NCBI GenBank assembly: GCA_023823795.1 | Contig: CP085711.1 | Location: 248,001-312,000 of the forward strand | Reading direction: 5' to 3' | Origin: Bacillus sp. F19 | GTDB lineage: Bacteria > Bacillota > Bacilli > Bacillales > Bacillaceae | DNA length: 64,000 nt | Shown: positions 53,913 through 63,652 of the stretch, in pieces | Position numbering within the stretch: the stretch's first letter is position 1 | Layout: each line of letters starts with the position of its first letter | Made by a program: the position numbers and the translations under genes | The notes under the pieces: model-generated | Seen by the model: the letters and a program-made list of their open reading frames with translations, nothing else | The model's database searches: none | Told to the model about the DNA's origin: nothing

Positions 53913-54692
53913 ATATCCATTCAAGTATTTCTCTGCATCGTTTCTGGTGGAATTGTGGGTCTTGTACTTGGCTTGCTTGGTGGTGGAGGATCCATCCTTG
54001 CTGTTCCTCTTTTACTTTTCGTTGTTGGTATTAAAGATCCTCATGTTGTGATTGGTACTACTGCTTTGGCGGTTGCTATAAACGCTTGCTTAAATCTCAT
54101 TTTGCACGCACGGGCTGGTCATGTAAGGTGGAAATCCGCGATAGCTTTCGCCATTCCTGGCATGATCGGCGCTTATCTCGGATCGTTTGCCGGAAAACTA
54201 GTACCTGGAAAGCAACTATTATTTCTCTTTGCAATTTTAATGATAGTCATGTCTGTAAAAATGGTTATACAAAAGAAAATGAAGAATCAAAAGGAGGATT
54301 CCGAGGAGCATTTCAAATTGCTGCGGGTAATCGTTATTGCTGTTCTAGTGGGATTGTTGTCGGGTTTTTTCGGAATTGGCGGCGGATTCCTAATTGTTCC
54401 AGGCCTGATCTTCGCAGCGAGGATGCCGATGATTACGGCCATTGGGTCCTCACTTTTATCAGTTGGTATGTTTGGACTTACGACGGCAGTAAACTACAGT
54501 TTATCCGGTTTCGTGGATTGGTGGGTGGTGCTGGAGTTTGTCGGAGGAGGAATTTTCGGCGGAATGTTAGGTGTTTGGGTAGTGAAGCGTTTAAGCAAGC
54601 AGCGTCAGACTCTGAATTATATATTTTCTGGTGTCGTTATGACAGTGGCGATTTATATGCTAATCATTAATGCTGAAGTCTTGAATTTATGA
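53913..54692 (+). CDS. TauE/SafE-family sulfite/sulfur-anion exporter
   Basis: A membrane protein with repeated glycine-rich TauE motifs (GLVLGLLGGGGSILAVPLL and SGFFGIGGGFLIVPGLI). The frame is open upstream of the first standard start (GTG 53955) through ISIQVFLCIVSGG, the expected first helix. AAAGGAGG at 53897-53904 is 8 nt before ATA 53913, so translation may start at a non-standard codon. It heads the sulfide operon and probably exports sulfite or thiosulfate made by the downstream enzymes. Confidence 0.8.
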   Translation: MSIQVFLCIVSGGIVGLVLGLLGGGGSILAVPLLLFVVGIKDPHVVIGTTALAVAINACLNLILHARAGHVRWKSAIAFAIPGMIGAYLGSFAGKLVPGKQLLFLFAILMIVMSVKMVIQKKMKNQKEDSEEHFKLLRVIVIAVLVGLLSGFFGIGGGFLIVPGLIFAARMPMITAIGSSLLSVGMFGLTTAVNYSLSGFVDWWVVLEFVGGGIFGGMLGVWVVKRLSKQRQTLNYIFSGVVMTVAIYMLIINAEVLNL

Positions 54693-54736
54693 CTCGTTTA
54701 CTCGGCTATTAAATAGAACGAATGGAGATGACAAGG

Positions 54737-55936
54737 ATGAGCTATAAGGCACATTACAAAATTGTGATTGTGGGTGGTGGAAGTGGTGGAATTACAGTTG
54801 CAGCCCAACTTTTGCGTAAATCACGAGTTCTCAGAGGCGACATTGCTATTATTGACCCTGCCACAAAACACTATTATCAACCTTTATGGACTCTTGTGGG
54901 CGGTGGTGCCGCCCGCAGGGAGGTCACGGAACGTGAGCAGGCATCCGTAATTCCGGACGGAGCGGAATGGTTAAAGGATGCGGTTACAGAATTTTACCCA
55001 GATGAAAATCTTGTTATCACGGCGTCCGGGAACAAACTGCGTTATGACTATTTAGTTGTTGCTACAGGAATTCAAATAGATTGGCATAAGGTAAAAGGGT
55101 TGAAAGAAAATATCGGAAAGAACGGGGTATGTAGTAATTACTCCTACGACTTTGTTGAAAGTACATGGGAGAATATTAGCAATTTTAAGGGGGGAACCGC
55201 GATATTTACGAATCCGAACACACCAGTTAAATGCGGGGGAGCCCCTCAGAAAATTATGTATCTGGCGGACGATTATTTTCGTAAATCAGGTGTTCGATCC
55301 CAATCAAATATCATTTTTGCCTCAGGTGGAGCGACCATTTTCGGTGTGAAAAAATATGCAGATGCATTGAACAAAGTGATTGAAAGAAAGAAGGTCGAGA
55401 CATGCTTCAAGCATAATCTCATTGAAATCGATGGTGAAAAGAAGCAGGCAGTATTCGAAAACCTGGACACGGAGGAACGCGTGACCATGCAATATGACAT
55501 GATTCATGTAGTACCGCCAATGAGTGCTCCCAATTTCATCAAAAAGAGCCCACTTGCGGCGAGAGATGGATGGATCGATGTAGATAAGTACACCCTGCAG
55601 CATAAGCGTTTTCATAATGTCTTTGGGATTGGCGATTGCACCAATCTGCCCACTTCTAAAACAGGCGCTGCGATTCGTAAACAAGCGCCAGTGCTCGTGC
55701 AAAATCTTTTATGTCAGATGAATGCAATGCCAGTTATACATGAATACAACGGTTATACCTCATGTCCGCTTGTCACGGGTTATGGTAGTTTAATACTGGC
55801 TGAGTTTGATTATGATTGCAATCCAGATGAGACATTTCCGTTCGATCAATCTAAGGAAAGGCTTAGTATGTATCTTTTGAAGAAAGAGCTTCTTCCCGTC
55901 ATCTACTGGAATGGTATGCTCAAAGGTTTAATGTAA
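54737..55936 (+). CDS. sqr: Sulfide:quinone oxidoreductase
   Basis: I chose ATG 54737, 9 nt after GGAG. 399 residues of the FAD-dependent disulfide-oxidoreductase fold: IVIVGGGSGGITVAAQLLR, a central ATGIQ motif and VFGIGDCTNLPTSKTGAAI at the second FAD contact. Two redox cysteines lie in TPVKCGGAPQK and near NGVCSN. SQR oxidises sulfide to sulfane sulfur and passes electrons to the quinone pool. It is encoded between TauE and the persulfide dioxygenase, as in cst-type sulfide operons. Confidence 0.9.
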   Translation: MSYKAHYKIVIVGGGSGGITVAAQLLRKSRVLRGDIAIIDPATKHYYQPLWTLVGGGAARREVTEREQASVIPDGAEWLKDAVTEFYPDENLVITASGNKLRYDYLVVATGIQIDWHKVKGLKENIGKNGVCSNYSYDFVESTWENISNFKGGTAIFTNPNTPVKCGGAPQKIMYLADDYFRKSGVRSQSNIIFASGGATIFGVKKYADALNKVIERKKVETCFKHNLIEIDGEKKQAVFENLDTEERVTMQYDMIHVVPPMSAPNFIKKSPLAARDGWIDVDKYTLQHKRFHNVFGIGDCTNLPTSKTGAAIRKQAPVLVQNLLCQMNAMPVIHEYNGYTSCPLVTGYGSLILAEFDYDCNPDETFPFDQSKERLSMYLLKKELLPVIYWNGMLKGLM

Positions 55937-55981
55937 TGACAACTTATATATAGTGATATGCCGAGAAGAGGGGGCGTTACC

Positions 55982-56570
55982 ATGTCGGTAAAAGAGTCTC
56001 ATTTACTTTCCAATATCGAACCACTATTGTCTATTTTAAGTCAGCCAGAGATTCAAAATAGCTTGGTTACAGCACTGGAAAAAGTGCCAAAACTGTTGGA
56101 ACAGTACTCTACCATTGAAAGAAAGGTGAGTTTTGCTCAATCGGTTTTGAATAATCGAAAATCGTTGGAATATTTATTCGAGGGATTGAAGATGGACGTA
56201 CCGCTTATCACCTTAAAATAGGGGTACTTTGGAAGTAGTTTTGGTGTTAATCGATAAACTGCCCAAGTTTGTTGAGTATGTCTACCTTGTAGAACAATTA
56301 ATTGATGTGACCCAAACCGTGTTGTCGGATAAAGAATCCCTTCAGCATCTGGTTAAGGGGGCACAGGAACTTGCAGAACCGATCCAATGTAAAGTCAAGG
56401 ATGGGATATCTTTAATGGAGGAAGCAAAGGAACGAGCAGAATAAGACAATTCCAAAGTGTCCGTCTTTTCTCTTATCAAACTACTGAAGGACCCTGCCAT
56501 TCAACAAGGTGTTCATTTCGTCAAAGCTTTACTGACCGTAATGTCTGAACGCAATCAGAACAAATCTTAA
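55982..56570 (+). pseudogene. DUF1641 protein, disrupted
   Basis: ATG 55982 opens a DUF1641-type protein (VPKLLEQYSTIERKVSFAQS). After codons for MDVP an apparent 25-bp insertion near 56198-56222 shifts the frame; the family sequence resumes as EVVLVLIDKLPKFVEYVYLV, hits TAA at 56442-56444, and continues in frame as KVSVFSLIKLLKDPAIQQGV to TAA 56568-56570. DUF1641 proteins often accompany SQR-like and formate-dehydrogenase genes. With two lesions this copy is probably inactive; alternatively the first two parts are separate genes. Confidence 0.65.
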
Positions 56571-56654
56571 AATTATAGAACAACTCTTGTTTATGAAGTA
56601 TTCAATTGTGTTTTATGTTTGCTTGATATGCGGAGTTTGAAGGAGAGGTTAGGT

Positions 56655-58082
56655 ATGTTACTCAAATATTTTTATGATGACAAATTGGCACACGCGTCGT
56701 ACTTAGTGGGATGTCAAGCTACGGGTGAAGCTATTGTTATTGATCCATCGCGCAATATTGATCCTTATTTGAAAATGGCCAAAGAGCAAGGGGTTCGAGT
56801 TGTAGGTGTAACAGAGACGCATATTCATGCTGATTTTGTATCTGGTTCACGGGAGTTGGCTTCAAGGGTGGGTGCAAAATTGTATCTGTCCGACGAGGGT
56901 GGACAGAACTGGAAATACCAGTACGCACACGGGTACGAACACTATTTTTTGAAAAATGGGCATTCCTTCACCATTGGCAATCTCAAGTTTGAGGTAATGC
57001 ACACGCCAGGGCACACACCAGAGCATATTTCATTATTATTAACGGACGGTGGTTCTTCAGTAAAGGAGGCAATTGGTATATTTACTGGAGATTTTGTGTT
57101 CGTTGGAGATGTCGGTCGTCCTGACCTATTAGAGAAATCTGCCGGAGTACGCGGTTCAACAGAAGAAATGGCTCGTAAGATGTTTCGCTCTTTACAACAA
57201 TTTAAACAACTTCCAGACTTTCTTCAAGTATGGCCAGGCCATGGGGCGGGCAGCGCGTGTGGCAAAAATTTAGGAGCAGTCCCTTCGACAACTGTTGGCT
57301 ATGAGAAAATAGTGAATTGGGCATTACAACATAATGACGAGGAACGCTTTATAGGAGCATTACTGGAAGGACAACCTGAGGCACCAAAATACTTTGCCAT
57401 GATGAAGAAGATAAATAAAGAGGGAGCAGGACTGTTACAAGAGTGCGAGGCACCAAAACGGATCGAGCCGTCGCCTTCCTTAGCTACTGTTCAGGAATGG
57501 ATCGAACAAGGTATTGTAGTGGATACACGCATACCGAGTGAATTCGCAGAAAAGCATATACGTGGAACCATCAATATTCCATACAATAAATCGTTTGTCA
57601 CGTGGGCTGGCTGGCTATTAGATTACAACCGTCCTGTTTTTCTGCTGACAAGTGAAGATCGTATTCGGAATATTCTAAATGATTTACAGTCAATTGGATT
57701 TGATAACGTTATTGCAACAATGAATCCTAGTGTCGTTAACCAATTAGAAGAGTTTGACGCTAGCACAATAAGCTACGAAGAAGTAAAACCCGATGCGGTC
57801 ATAGATGCCGTCCTTAATGAAGAAATGCATGTCCTCGACGTTCGAAACACCATTGAATGGGGAGAGGGACATATTTCCAACGCGAAACATATTATGCTCG
57901 GGTATTTGCTGGACAGGGTAAAGGAAATCGAACAAAATAAGCCGATTCTGGTGCATTGTAAATCAGGTGGAAGATCTGCCATCGCCGCTAGTATTCTTCA
58001 TGCGCAGGGTTTTAAAGATGTTAGAAACTTAATAGGTGGATTTGATGAATGGGTAAAGCAGGGATACCTTACAGTAAAGTAA
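56655..58082 (+). CDS. cstB: CstB-like persulfide dioxygenase fused to rhodanese domains
   Basis: ATG 56655 after GGAGAGG. 475 residues in three parts: ETHE1-type metallo-beta-lactamase fold (THIHADFVSG with His56, His58, Asp60; HTPGHTPEHIS; GHGAGSACG), an inactive rhodanese without Cys (VVDTRIPSEF, then LLTSEDR), and an active rhodanese with Cys435 in LVHCKSGGRS. CstB oxidises persulfides to sulfite and forms thiosulfate. It finishes the pathway begun by SQR, and TauE would export the products. Confidence 0.92.
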   Translation: MLLKYFYDDKLAHASYLVGCQATGEAIVIDPSRNIDPYLKMAKEQGVRVVGVTETHIHADFVSGSRELASRVGAKLYLSDEGGQNWKYQYAHGYEHYFLKNGHSFTIGNLKFEVMHTPGHTPEHISLLLTDGGSSVKEAIGIFTGDFVFVGDVGRPDLLEKSAGVRGSTEEMARKMFRSLQQFKQLPDFLQVWPGHGAGSACGKNLGAVPSTTVGYEKIVNWALQHNDEERFIGALLEGQPEAPKYFAMMKKINKEGAGLLQECEAPKRIEPSPSLATVQEWIEQGIVVDTRIPSEFAEKHIRGTINIPYNKSFVTWAGWLLDYNRPVFLLTSEDRIRNILNDLQSIGFDNVIATMNPSVVNQLEEFDASTISYEEVKPDAVIDAVLNEEMHVLDVRNTIEWGEGHISNAKHIMLGYLLDRVKEIEQNKPILVHCKSGGRSAIAASILHAQGFKDVRNLIGGFDEWVKQGYLTVK

Positions 58083-58332
58083 AGGATTAAATTGATATAG
58101 TACTTCTAGCTTGACGCCAAAAATTAACGTTAACTTAAGTTTACACGTTTAATCAGTATTGAGAGTTAACCACTGTTTTTGGTGTTGAGTCCATTTATTT
58201 ACTCATTATTGTTGTATTGCCGATGGTAGCCTCCCCAGAATTCAAGACACATTACATCAATATTACACAACTCAATGGTACAACCGATAAAAAAACTACG
58301 CGATTTTTATTCTAATCCATATAAAGAGAAGG

Positions 58333-58692
58333 GCAATTGCAGCAGGACCTGGTTTAGAACGGAAAAGGCCATCCAGCAGCTGCTGAAATCGGAATGTCCT
58401 GTCATAATTGATGAAGCGTACGTATGATGAAAGACAGGCAGCTGTTATTCTGACTCCTCACCCAGGTGAATTTTCAAAAATAACGGGGATAGAAGTGAAA
58501 GAGCTTCAGCAAAATCGTTCTCATTATGCTTCTATTTGGGCGGAAAAGCTTGGTGTCACGATTGTTCTTAAAGGAAATGAGACGTTCATCGCTTTTCCGT
58601 ATGGTGAAGGCTGGACAAATCCGACAGGGAACAGTGCGCTTGCGAAGGGCGGAACCGGTGACACGTTAACAGGGATGATGGAAGAGGTTTGA
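58333..58692 (+). pseudogene. nnrD: nnrD fragment, copy 2
   Basis: The frame encodes the end of NAD(P)HX dehydratase: an AIAAGPGLE start, TPHPGEFSKITG, and NPTGNSALAKGGTGDTLTG, the nucleotide-binding end of the fold. A stretch of about 17 nt present in copy 1 (near 1915) is missing here at about 58413, which breaks the frame, and the 5' half of the gene is absent. Hairpin AAGAGCCCGGCT/AGCCTGGCTCTT follows at 58698-58727. Confidence 0.75.
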
Positions 58693-58735
58693 ATAACAAA
58701 GAGCCCGGCTTAGGAGCCTGGCTCTTGAAGAAACT

Positions 58736-58781
58736 AAAAAGAAGTAACACTCTTCCCTTAGGTTAGAGTGCTACTTCTTTT
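58736..58781. terminator. Bidirectional terminator, copy 2
   Basis: Same hairpin as 2081-2126 (AGAAGTAACACTC/GAGTGCTACTTCT). It terminates the minus-strand phosphodiesterase gene. Confidence 0.8.
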
Positions 58782-58826
58782 CCTGTTGTGAAACATAAAA
58801 ATTAGGTCAGTGACTAGCACCAAAAA

Positions 58827-61800
58827 CTAAGAGATCGTCATATTTTCCTCAGCTATGACACCATTTGATTCTGCCTTTAATGTGATTTCTCCTTTTTGCA
58901 ATCCAGTAAGTGTTCCAGTTGCCGTATCGAAAACAGCATTGTATTTGTTTGATTGTTTGGCTTTATTTAAAGCTTCACCTGTTCCGATAAAGACATTTTT
59001 ACTACCACTCCAATTGACGCTTGCTGGGTATCGCAGTGGGAAGTTTAAATTTCCGGCTTGATGTCCGGTTGCTTTGATTTCAACTGTTTTACCAATGGCA
59101 ACGGATTGCGGAGCATCCATTGTCACTTCTTCAAGGAGAGGGTTTACTTCTGCTCGTATCCATTCTGTGTCATTAATTGGACTCTGTTCGCTAGATTTTT
59201 CTGGTCCATTCGCTTTTGACGGAATAGGTGTTGGGTCGACTCCGAACATTGTCCAAGCATAGAAACCTCCGTTATCAGCAGGGCCATATGGAGCCTTACC
59301 AGCAGGACCAACGACCATGTAAGGAACTCCGTTTACTCGATCAACATTCACAGTATGAGCATGTCCGGAAAGATAAACGACTCCTTTTCCACCCGATTCT
59401 TCTCTGAATTTTGTCAACCATGTTTCAATTAATTCTGCTTCTTTGCGATCACTTAACTGACTATTTTGTGTTGAAAGCGGATCTCTTGTTGGATGGTGAC
59501 CGAAGACAACAAGATTTTTAATATTCGGATCACTTGCTGCTTTTTCTAACGTTTTTTTGAATTCTACTAATTGATCAAAATCTGAGGTGCGGAAGCTGCC
59601 TGTTGATGAATCGAGAAGAGCAAATTGTGTACCTTCATGAGTGAAAAAGTACTTGTTTTTGTTAAATGTTTTCATGAAATTGTCTAAGTTGCCTGTGCCC
59701 ATTATTTCATGGTTACCAGGTACATAATAAATTGGGAACTTGTCGCCAATTTCTTCCTCTAATATTTTCTTTGCCAGCTCAAAGTCTTCAGGGTAAGCTG
59801 TATCAACTAAATCGCCACCAATAATTAAAAATTCAGGGTCGTTCTCGACGATTTGCTTTAAGCTTTCTCTAGCAAGACGTACTTGCTGGCTATTCGGAGA
59901 ACTTCCGCCAAATTGACTGTCAGACATTACGGCGAACTTCCAACGCTCTTTTCCAATATCAGCATTTTGCATGATAAGAGAATCCGCTTTTTCCGGCACG
60001 ACTGGTACCTCAACGGTCGGGCTTATCTTTACAGTCAAATCATCATATACAAGTTCATCTGTGTATTGGTTTGTCGTACTTGTTTCAATGGCTCCAATCG
60101 TTCTTAACTCAAGCGGAAACGTAACTCCTGACGGTACAGGAATCTCAATTTTTTTCCATCCTGTCCAGGTCACGTAAGGTCCGTAAAGATAATGAATGCT
60201 TCCATCGGCACCCCGTGTTGTAAATGACATCCATTCACCTTTGCCGTTTCCCTTGACCCATAAACCTATTGATTGTGGCTGACCAGGTAAGATGATCGGA
60301 TTAACAGGATGTATATTTGCAGTCCGAGTTCCGGTCGACTTCGTAAAATCAAAATTCAATTTGATTCCGTTGTTACTTCTTCCAGCAGCTGATTCAATCG
60401 TTCCTGAACCACGAGCAGAGGAAAAGCGCCATTCTGGCAAAGCTTCCATTTCTGAAACAGTCTCAGTTTTTAACCCCACAGTTACAGGAAGATAGGCTTT
60501 TTTATCATTTACTGTCGCTGTTATTAATGTAGAGCCTTCGATTCCCTTCGAAATTGTGGAAAATGATCCGTTATCATTCTTTTTCACATCAATTAGTGAT
60601 TGGTCATAATCTAAGCTAACATCATCGGGTTCGATTGGTGCAGTGTATCCATTTTTGTCATACCCATTTAGATGAAACTTTCCAGTTGCTTCTTCAGTTA
60701 ATCCAAGTCTAGGAAGATTCATTTCTATTTGCTCAAGCTCTCCTAAAACGGTAATAGGAGTTGTTCCTTTTATATCTTTCGATTGTGCTTCTACATTTGC
60801 TGTACCGGATTTTGCAGCACGGAAAATTCCATCCTTTTCAAACTTCCCTATGTCTCCGGGCAGGGTTTTCCAGCTTATTTCTCCAGCTTGAACGGCATTA
60901 TAAGCGTTATCATAACCTGCTGCAGTAAAATCCCTTGTTAATCCAGGGAATACACGATCTGAATGTTCGATTTTTGATTGCGTAGATACGTTAAAACCTG
61001 TAACGATGCCATTTCCTTTTGCAGTAAAAATACCAATTCCATTCGGAACTGCACGTTCTACACCATCTGATGGATTATTTTTGATTTCAGCTAGATCTTC
61101 GCCAGGTGTACGTGCAACCATTGTTGAAGATCCACCGCCATCTAGATTAAGAGCATGATAGGCTCCGAATTCTTTCATTAGCTCTCCCATTTCGAAAAGA
61201 GTCATTCCGCGGCTGCTAGCTTGTCTTCCATCTACAACAACTAGGTACATCTTTTTTCCATCAGCAGAATAACCAACCGCAGTCCGGGGCGCTGTTACTG
61301 AATCATCCACCGGTTGAACTTCTCCTTCTTTTACGAGTACTGGATTTCCGCCGATGGCAAATTTAAATGGTTGTCCATTGGAAGCCTTAGGAGCATACTC
61401 AACGGTAACCTCATCTCCTGCTTTCAATTGCTGCAGGGTTTTTGCGCCTGCTTCACGACCAATCAGTATAAATGAGTTTTCAGGAATATCGCTATTGGTA
61501 ATACTTGTACCACTTTCCACAACTTTCCCGTTTTCAATCATAACTTCTTGTACTGAGTTACTCCCATTTGCGACTTTGCTTCTGGAAGCATCACCCCAAA
61601 GGGAAGAATAAAAACCAATTCCATTTGTAGGTATGCTGCTTTGGTTTAATGCCTTAAGTGAATGCTTGCTCCCATTAAAGGTTACGCTGCCATCTAAGAG
61701 AATTTCTGCAAGCTGTCCAATGCCGTCAACTGTAATTCCTGCAGACTTCTCCCTGCCTGGCTGAGCACCTTTGACAAGCTTGCCATTATCAATTTCTACG

Positions 61801-62243
61801 CCAAGCGGGGCTTTGGTGTTATTAATGTCAAAGAAATCACCATTCACACCAGCTATTGCACCTTTGCGATTGGCTGATTTAGATATACCCTCAGCCTTTG
61901 ACACCACTCCCGGATGAAGAAGATCAGCAGAAACGGATGGGTTACTCAAATCTACTTTCAACAATTCTCCGTTAAACCAGCCACGACCATCAAAACGTTC
62001 AAATGTCGTCAATTCGACACCATTACCAATCTGTTCCGTGTGATCATTGGTAACAAGTGTTGAACCCCTATCGCTTTCAATGATAGTCTGCGGCTCATCC
62101 TTTTTCGATGATTGAGCAGAACGCTCATCAAGGATAGATGATGGGTCAAGATTATTAGGTGCTGATTCTGCTAGTGCAGGTGAGACAACTCCAAATACTA
62201 AAGAAATAACCAGAGACCAAATTGATAAAAATCTCCACTTCAT
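58827..62243 (-). CDS. Secreted phosphodiester glycosidase plus metallophosphoesterase
   Basis: ATG 62243, 8 nt after GAGGAG, is preferred to the GTG at 62252. 1138 residues: signal peptide (FLSIWSLVISLVFGVVSPAL), phosphodiester-glycosidase (NAGPA-like) domain to about residue 400 (MYLVVVDGRQ, HALNLDGGGSSTMVAR), beta-rich spacers, a calcineurin-like metallophosphoesterase near 770-965 (AVMSDSQFGG, IIGGDLVD, VPGNHEIMG, FGHHPTRD, LSGHAHTV), and C-terminal Big-like domains. The first metal motif is D-x-Q rather than D-x-H. Likely acts on sugar phosphodiester polymers such as teichoic acids. A candidate Pho box upstream implies phosphate control. Confidence 0.88.
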   Translation of the reverse strand: MKWRFLSIWSLVISLVFGVVSPALAESAPNNLDPSSILDERSAQSSKKDEPQTIIESDRGSTLVTNDHTEQIGNGVELTTFERFDGRGWFNGELLKVDLSNPSVSADLLHPGVVSKAEGISKSANRKGAIAGVNGDFFDINNTKAPLGVEIDNGKLVKGAQPGREKSAGITVDGIGQLAEILLDGSVTFNGSKHSLKALNQSSIPTNGIGFYSSLWGDASRSKVANGSNSVQEVMIENGKVVESGTSITNSDIPENSFILIGREAGAKTLQQLKAGDEVTVEYAPKASNGQPFKFAIGGNPVLVKEGEVQPVDDSVTAPRTAVGYSADGKKMYLVVVDGRQASSRGMTLFEMGELMKEFGAYHALNLDGGGSSTMVARTPGEDLAEIKNNPSDGVERAVPNGIGIFTAKGNGIVTGFNVSTQSKIEHSDRVFPGLTRDFTAAGYDNAYNAVQAGEISWKTLPGDIGKFEKDGIFRAAKSGTANVEAQSKDIKGTTPITVLGELEQIEMNLPRLGLTEEATGKFHLNGYDKNGYTAPIEPDDVSLDYDQSLIDVKKNDNGSFSTISKGIEGSTLITATVNDKKAYLPVTVGLKTETVSEMEALPEWRFSSARGSGTIESAAGRSNNGIKLNFDFTKSTGTRTANIHPVNPIILPGQPQSIGLWVKGNGKGEWMSFTTRGADGSIHYLYGPYVTWTGWKKIEIPVPSGVTFPLELRTIGAIETSTTNQYTDELVYDDLTVKISPTVEVPVVPEKADSLIMQNADIGKERWKFAVMSDSQFGGSSPNSQQVRLARESLKQIVENDPEFLIIGGDLVDTAYPEDFELAKKILEEEIGDKFPIYYVPGNHEIMGTGNLDNFMKTFNKNKYFFTHEGTQFALLDSSTGSFRTSDFDQLVEFKKTLEKAASDPNIKNLVVFGHHPTRDPLSTQNSQLSDRKEAELIETWLTKFREESGGKGVVYLSGHAHTVNVDRVNGVPYMVVGPAGKAPYGPADNGGFYAWTMFGVDPTPIPSKANGPEKSSEQSPINDTEWIRAEVNPLLEEVTMDAPQSVAIGKTVEIKATGHQAGNLNFPLRYPASVNWSGSKNVFIGTGEALNKAKQSNKYNAVFDTATGTLTGLQKGEITLKAESNGVIAEENMTIS

Positions 62244-62321
62244 CAACACCACTCCTCTTCGTAATAGATTGATCTTTCCATATTAAACTAGCAATTATTT
62301 TTTAACTATATGTGCATATTT

Positions 62322-62350
62322 TGTTAGAATTTTGTAAACGTTTAGGTAAA
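62322..62350 (-). promoter_or_regulatory. Candidate Pho box upstream of the phosphodiesterase gene
   Basis: On the minus strand TTTACC, TTTACA and CTAACA are spaced 12 and 11 bp apart, about 80 nt upstream of the start codon. This fits PhoP direct repeats. Confidence 0.5.
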
Positions 62351-62655
62351 TACGAATAATAAATATATATCCCTACATGTTTTATAGGTGCATAGTCATA
62401 ACAGCACTTGTTTGGAGTGCCTTCACACCTTGAATAACAATAAGAGGTCGTCTTTATCTTAGTTTATATTAAATGAGTAGCATAATAGTTTTAAGCAAAC
62501 GTTTGTATAGGAATCATTCAATGTATAAAATAATGTCTAAGAATTCTCCTGCAATTTACTATTCCTGTCAAAATTGGGGGAGCCGAGTAATTCGGGTGGT
62601 GACGTTTGCTTCTACCGTAATTAAAACAAGCTGACGGCAGTTAGCACCAGCTTGT
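62351..62655. other. Interval with no supported gene
   Basis: AT-rich sequence. No convincing frame, hairpin or repeat was seen. Confidence 0.4.
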
Positions 62656-62897
62656 AAATTAGCATGTACAAAAGGACACTTTGATATAGTGAATTTTTTA
62701 ATCTCTCAAGGTTGTGATTTAAACTTAAATATAGATGGCTACACCCCGTTACACTTGCTTTTATTGAGGATCTTCAAATAGCTACAACTCAAAATGAGAT
62801 TATAAAGGCTCAAGAAGATTTAATTACCCGTATTACTAAATTCGATGACTCGGTTAACGAAAATGTAAAGATATATAAATATGGCAGAGAATTCTAA
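62656..62897 (+). pseudogene. Ankyrin-repeat protein remnant
   Basis: Codons for ACTKGHFDIVNFLISQGCDL and then GYTPLHL form one ankyrin repeat. A 1-bp deletion near 62760 shifts the frame, after which QIATTQNEIIKAQEDLITR and so on runs to TAA 62895-62897. Upstream repeats and a start are missing. A terminator (GACCGCA/TGTGGTC plus T7, 62899-62927) follows. Confidence 0.5.
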
Positions 62898-62927
62898 TGG
62901 ACCGCATTTTGTGGTCTTTTTTTGTTC

Positions 62928-63410
62928 TGAAATTTCAAAAATGAAGGGATGAATTACTATGTCAATGGAATTCGATAAGGATAAAACCGCTGTTAACGGC
63001 AACTGCTGAAAATGAAAACTTCATAAAAAAAGAAACTCCTGCAGAGCCAGCAGCATCCCCGAAGAACTAGCTGAAGGAGAACAACTTGATCTTCTTAAAG
63101 AGAAGATACAGTCTTCTGAACTTATGCGGATGAGGGCTTCAAGGGAAGACCTATATAGGAAGCGTAGGCGATGTTTATCCTGATATCTTAGAGGACACAG
63201 AATCTAGTAGACCAACTCAGGCTTGTGGAACGACCGTCGTTAATAACCCACAGCGCATGCAATGAAACAGCAGCACTTGTTATGGCTGGTTATATGAATA
63301 CTATTCTTGGAGAAGGCACAATCCTTTCTCATTTCACCAATTTCAATGCTAGAACCATGCTTATAAATCCGAGGTTTATTCCAAAAGATTTTTTAGAAAA
63401 CGTTATATGA
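62928..63410 (+). pseudogene. Decayed gene of unknown family
   Basis: ATG 62959 after GGATG begins MSMEFDKDKTAV, then stops. Further on, ITHSACNETAALVMAGYMNT and FIPKDFLENVI in another frame look like real protein. Several frame breaks are needed to link them. I do not recognise the family. A hairpin ACGCC/GGGCGT with T run at 63413-63436 follows. Confidence 0.35.
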
Positions 63411-63652
63411 TACGCCTTTTATTGGGCGTGTTTTTATTATTTAAAATTGAATTTTCGTCTTTTTTTATATTAATGCCTTGTATAACTGGCTATTAATTAG
63501 GTTAAATTAAAGATATTGTAATTAATAATCATTTTTATTGTACTTTATTGTCGAAATTGCTGTTTTTTTGCATTAACATAAAAATATCATTATCCTTATT
63601 TTCATTTTGATGATATTATGATGATAATATTCACTGTGAAGGAGGGGACTTT

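Noticed and set aside
54086..54670. Second long plus-strand frame inside the TauE gene
   Set aside because: It overlaps the conserved TauE coding sequence in another frame and its product is basic and unstructured with no family resemblance.
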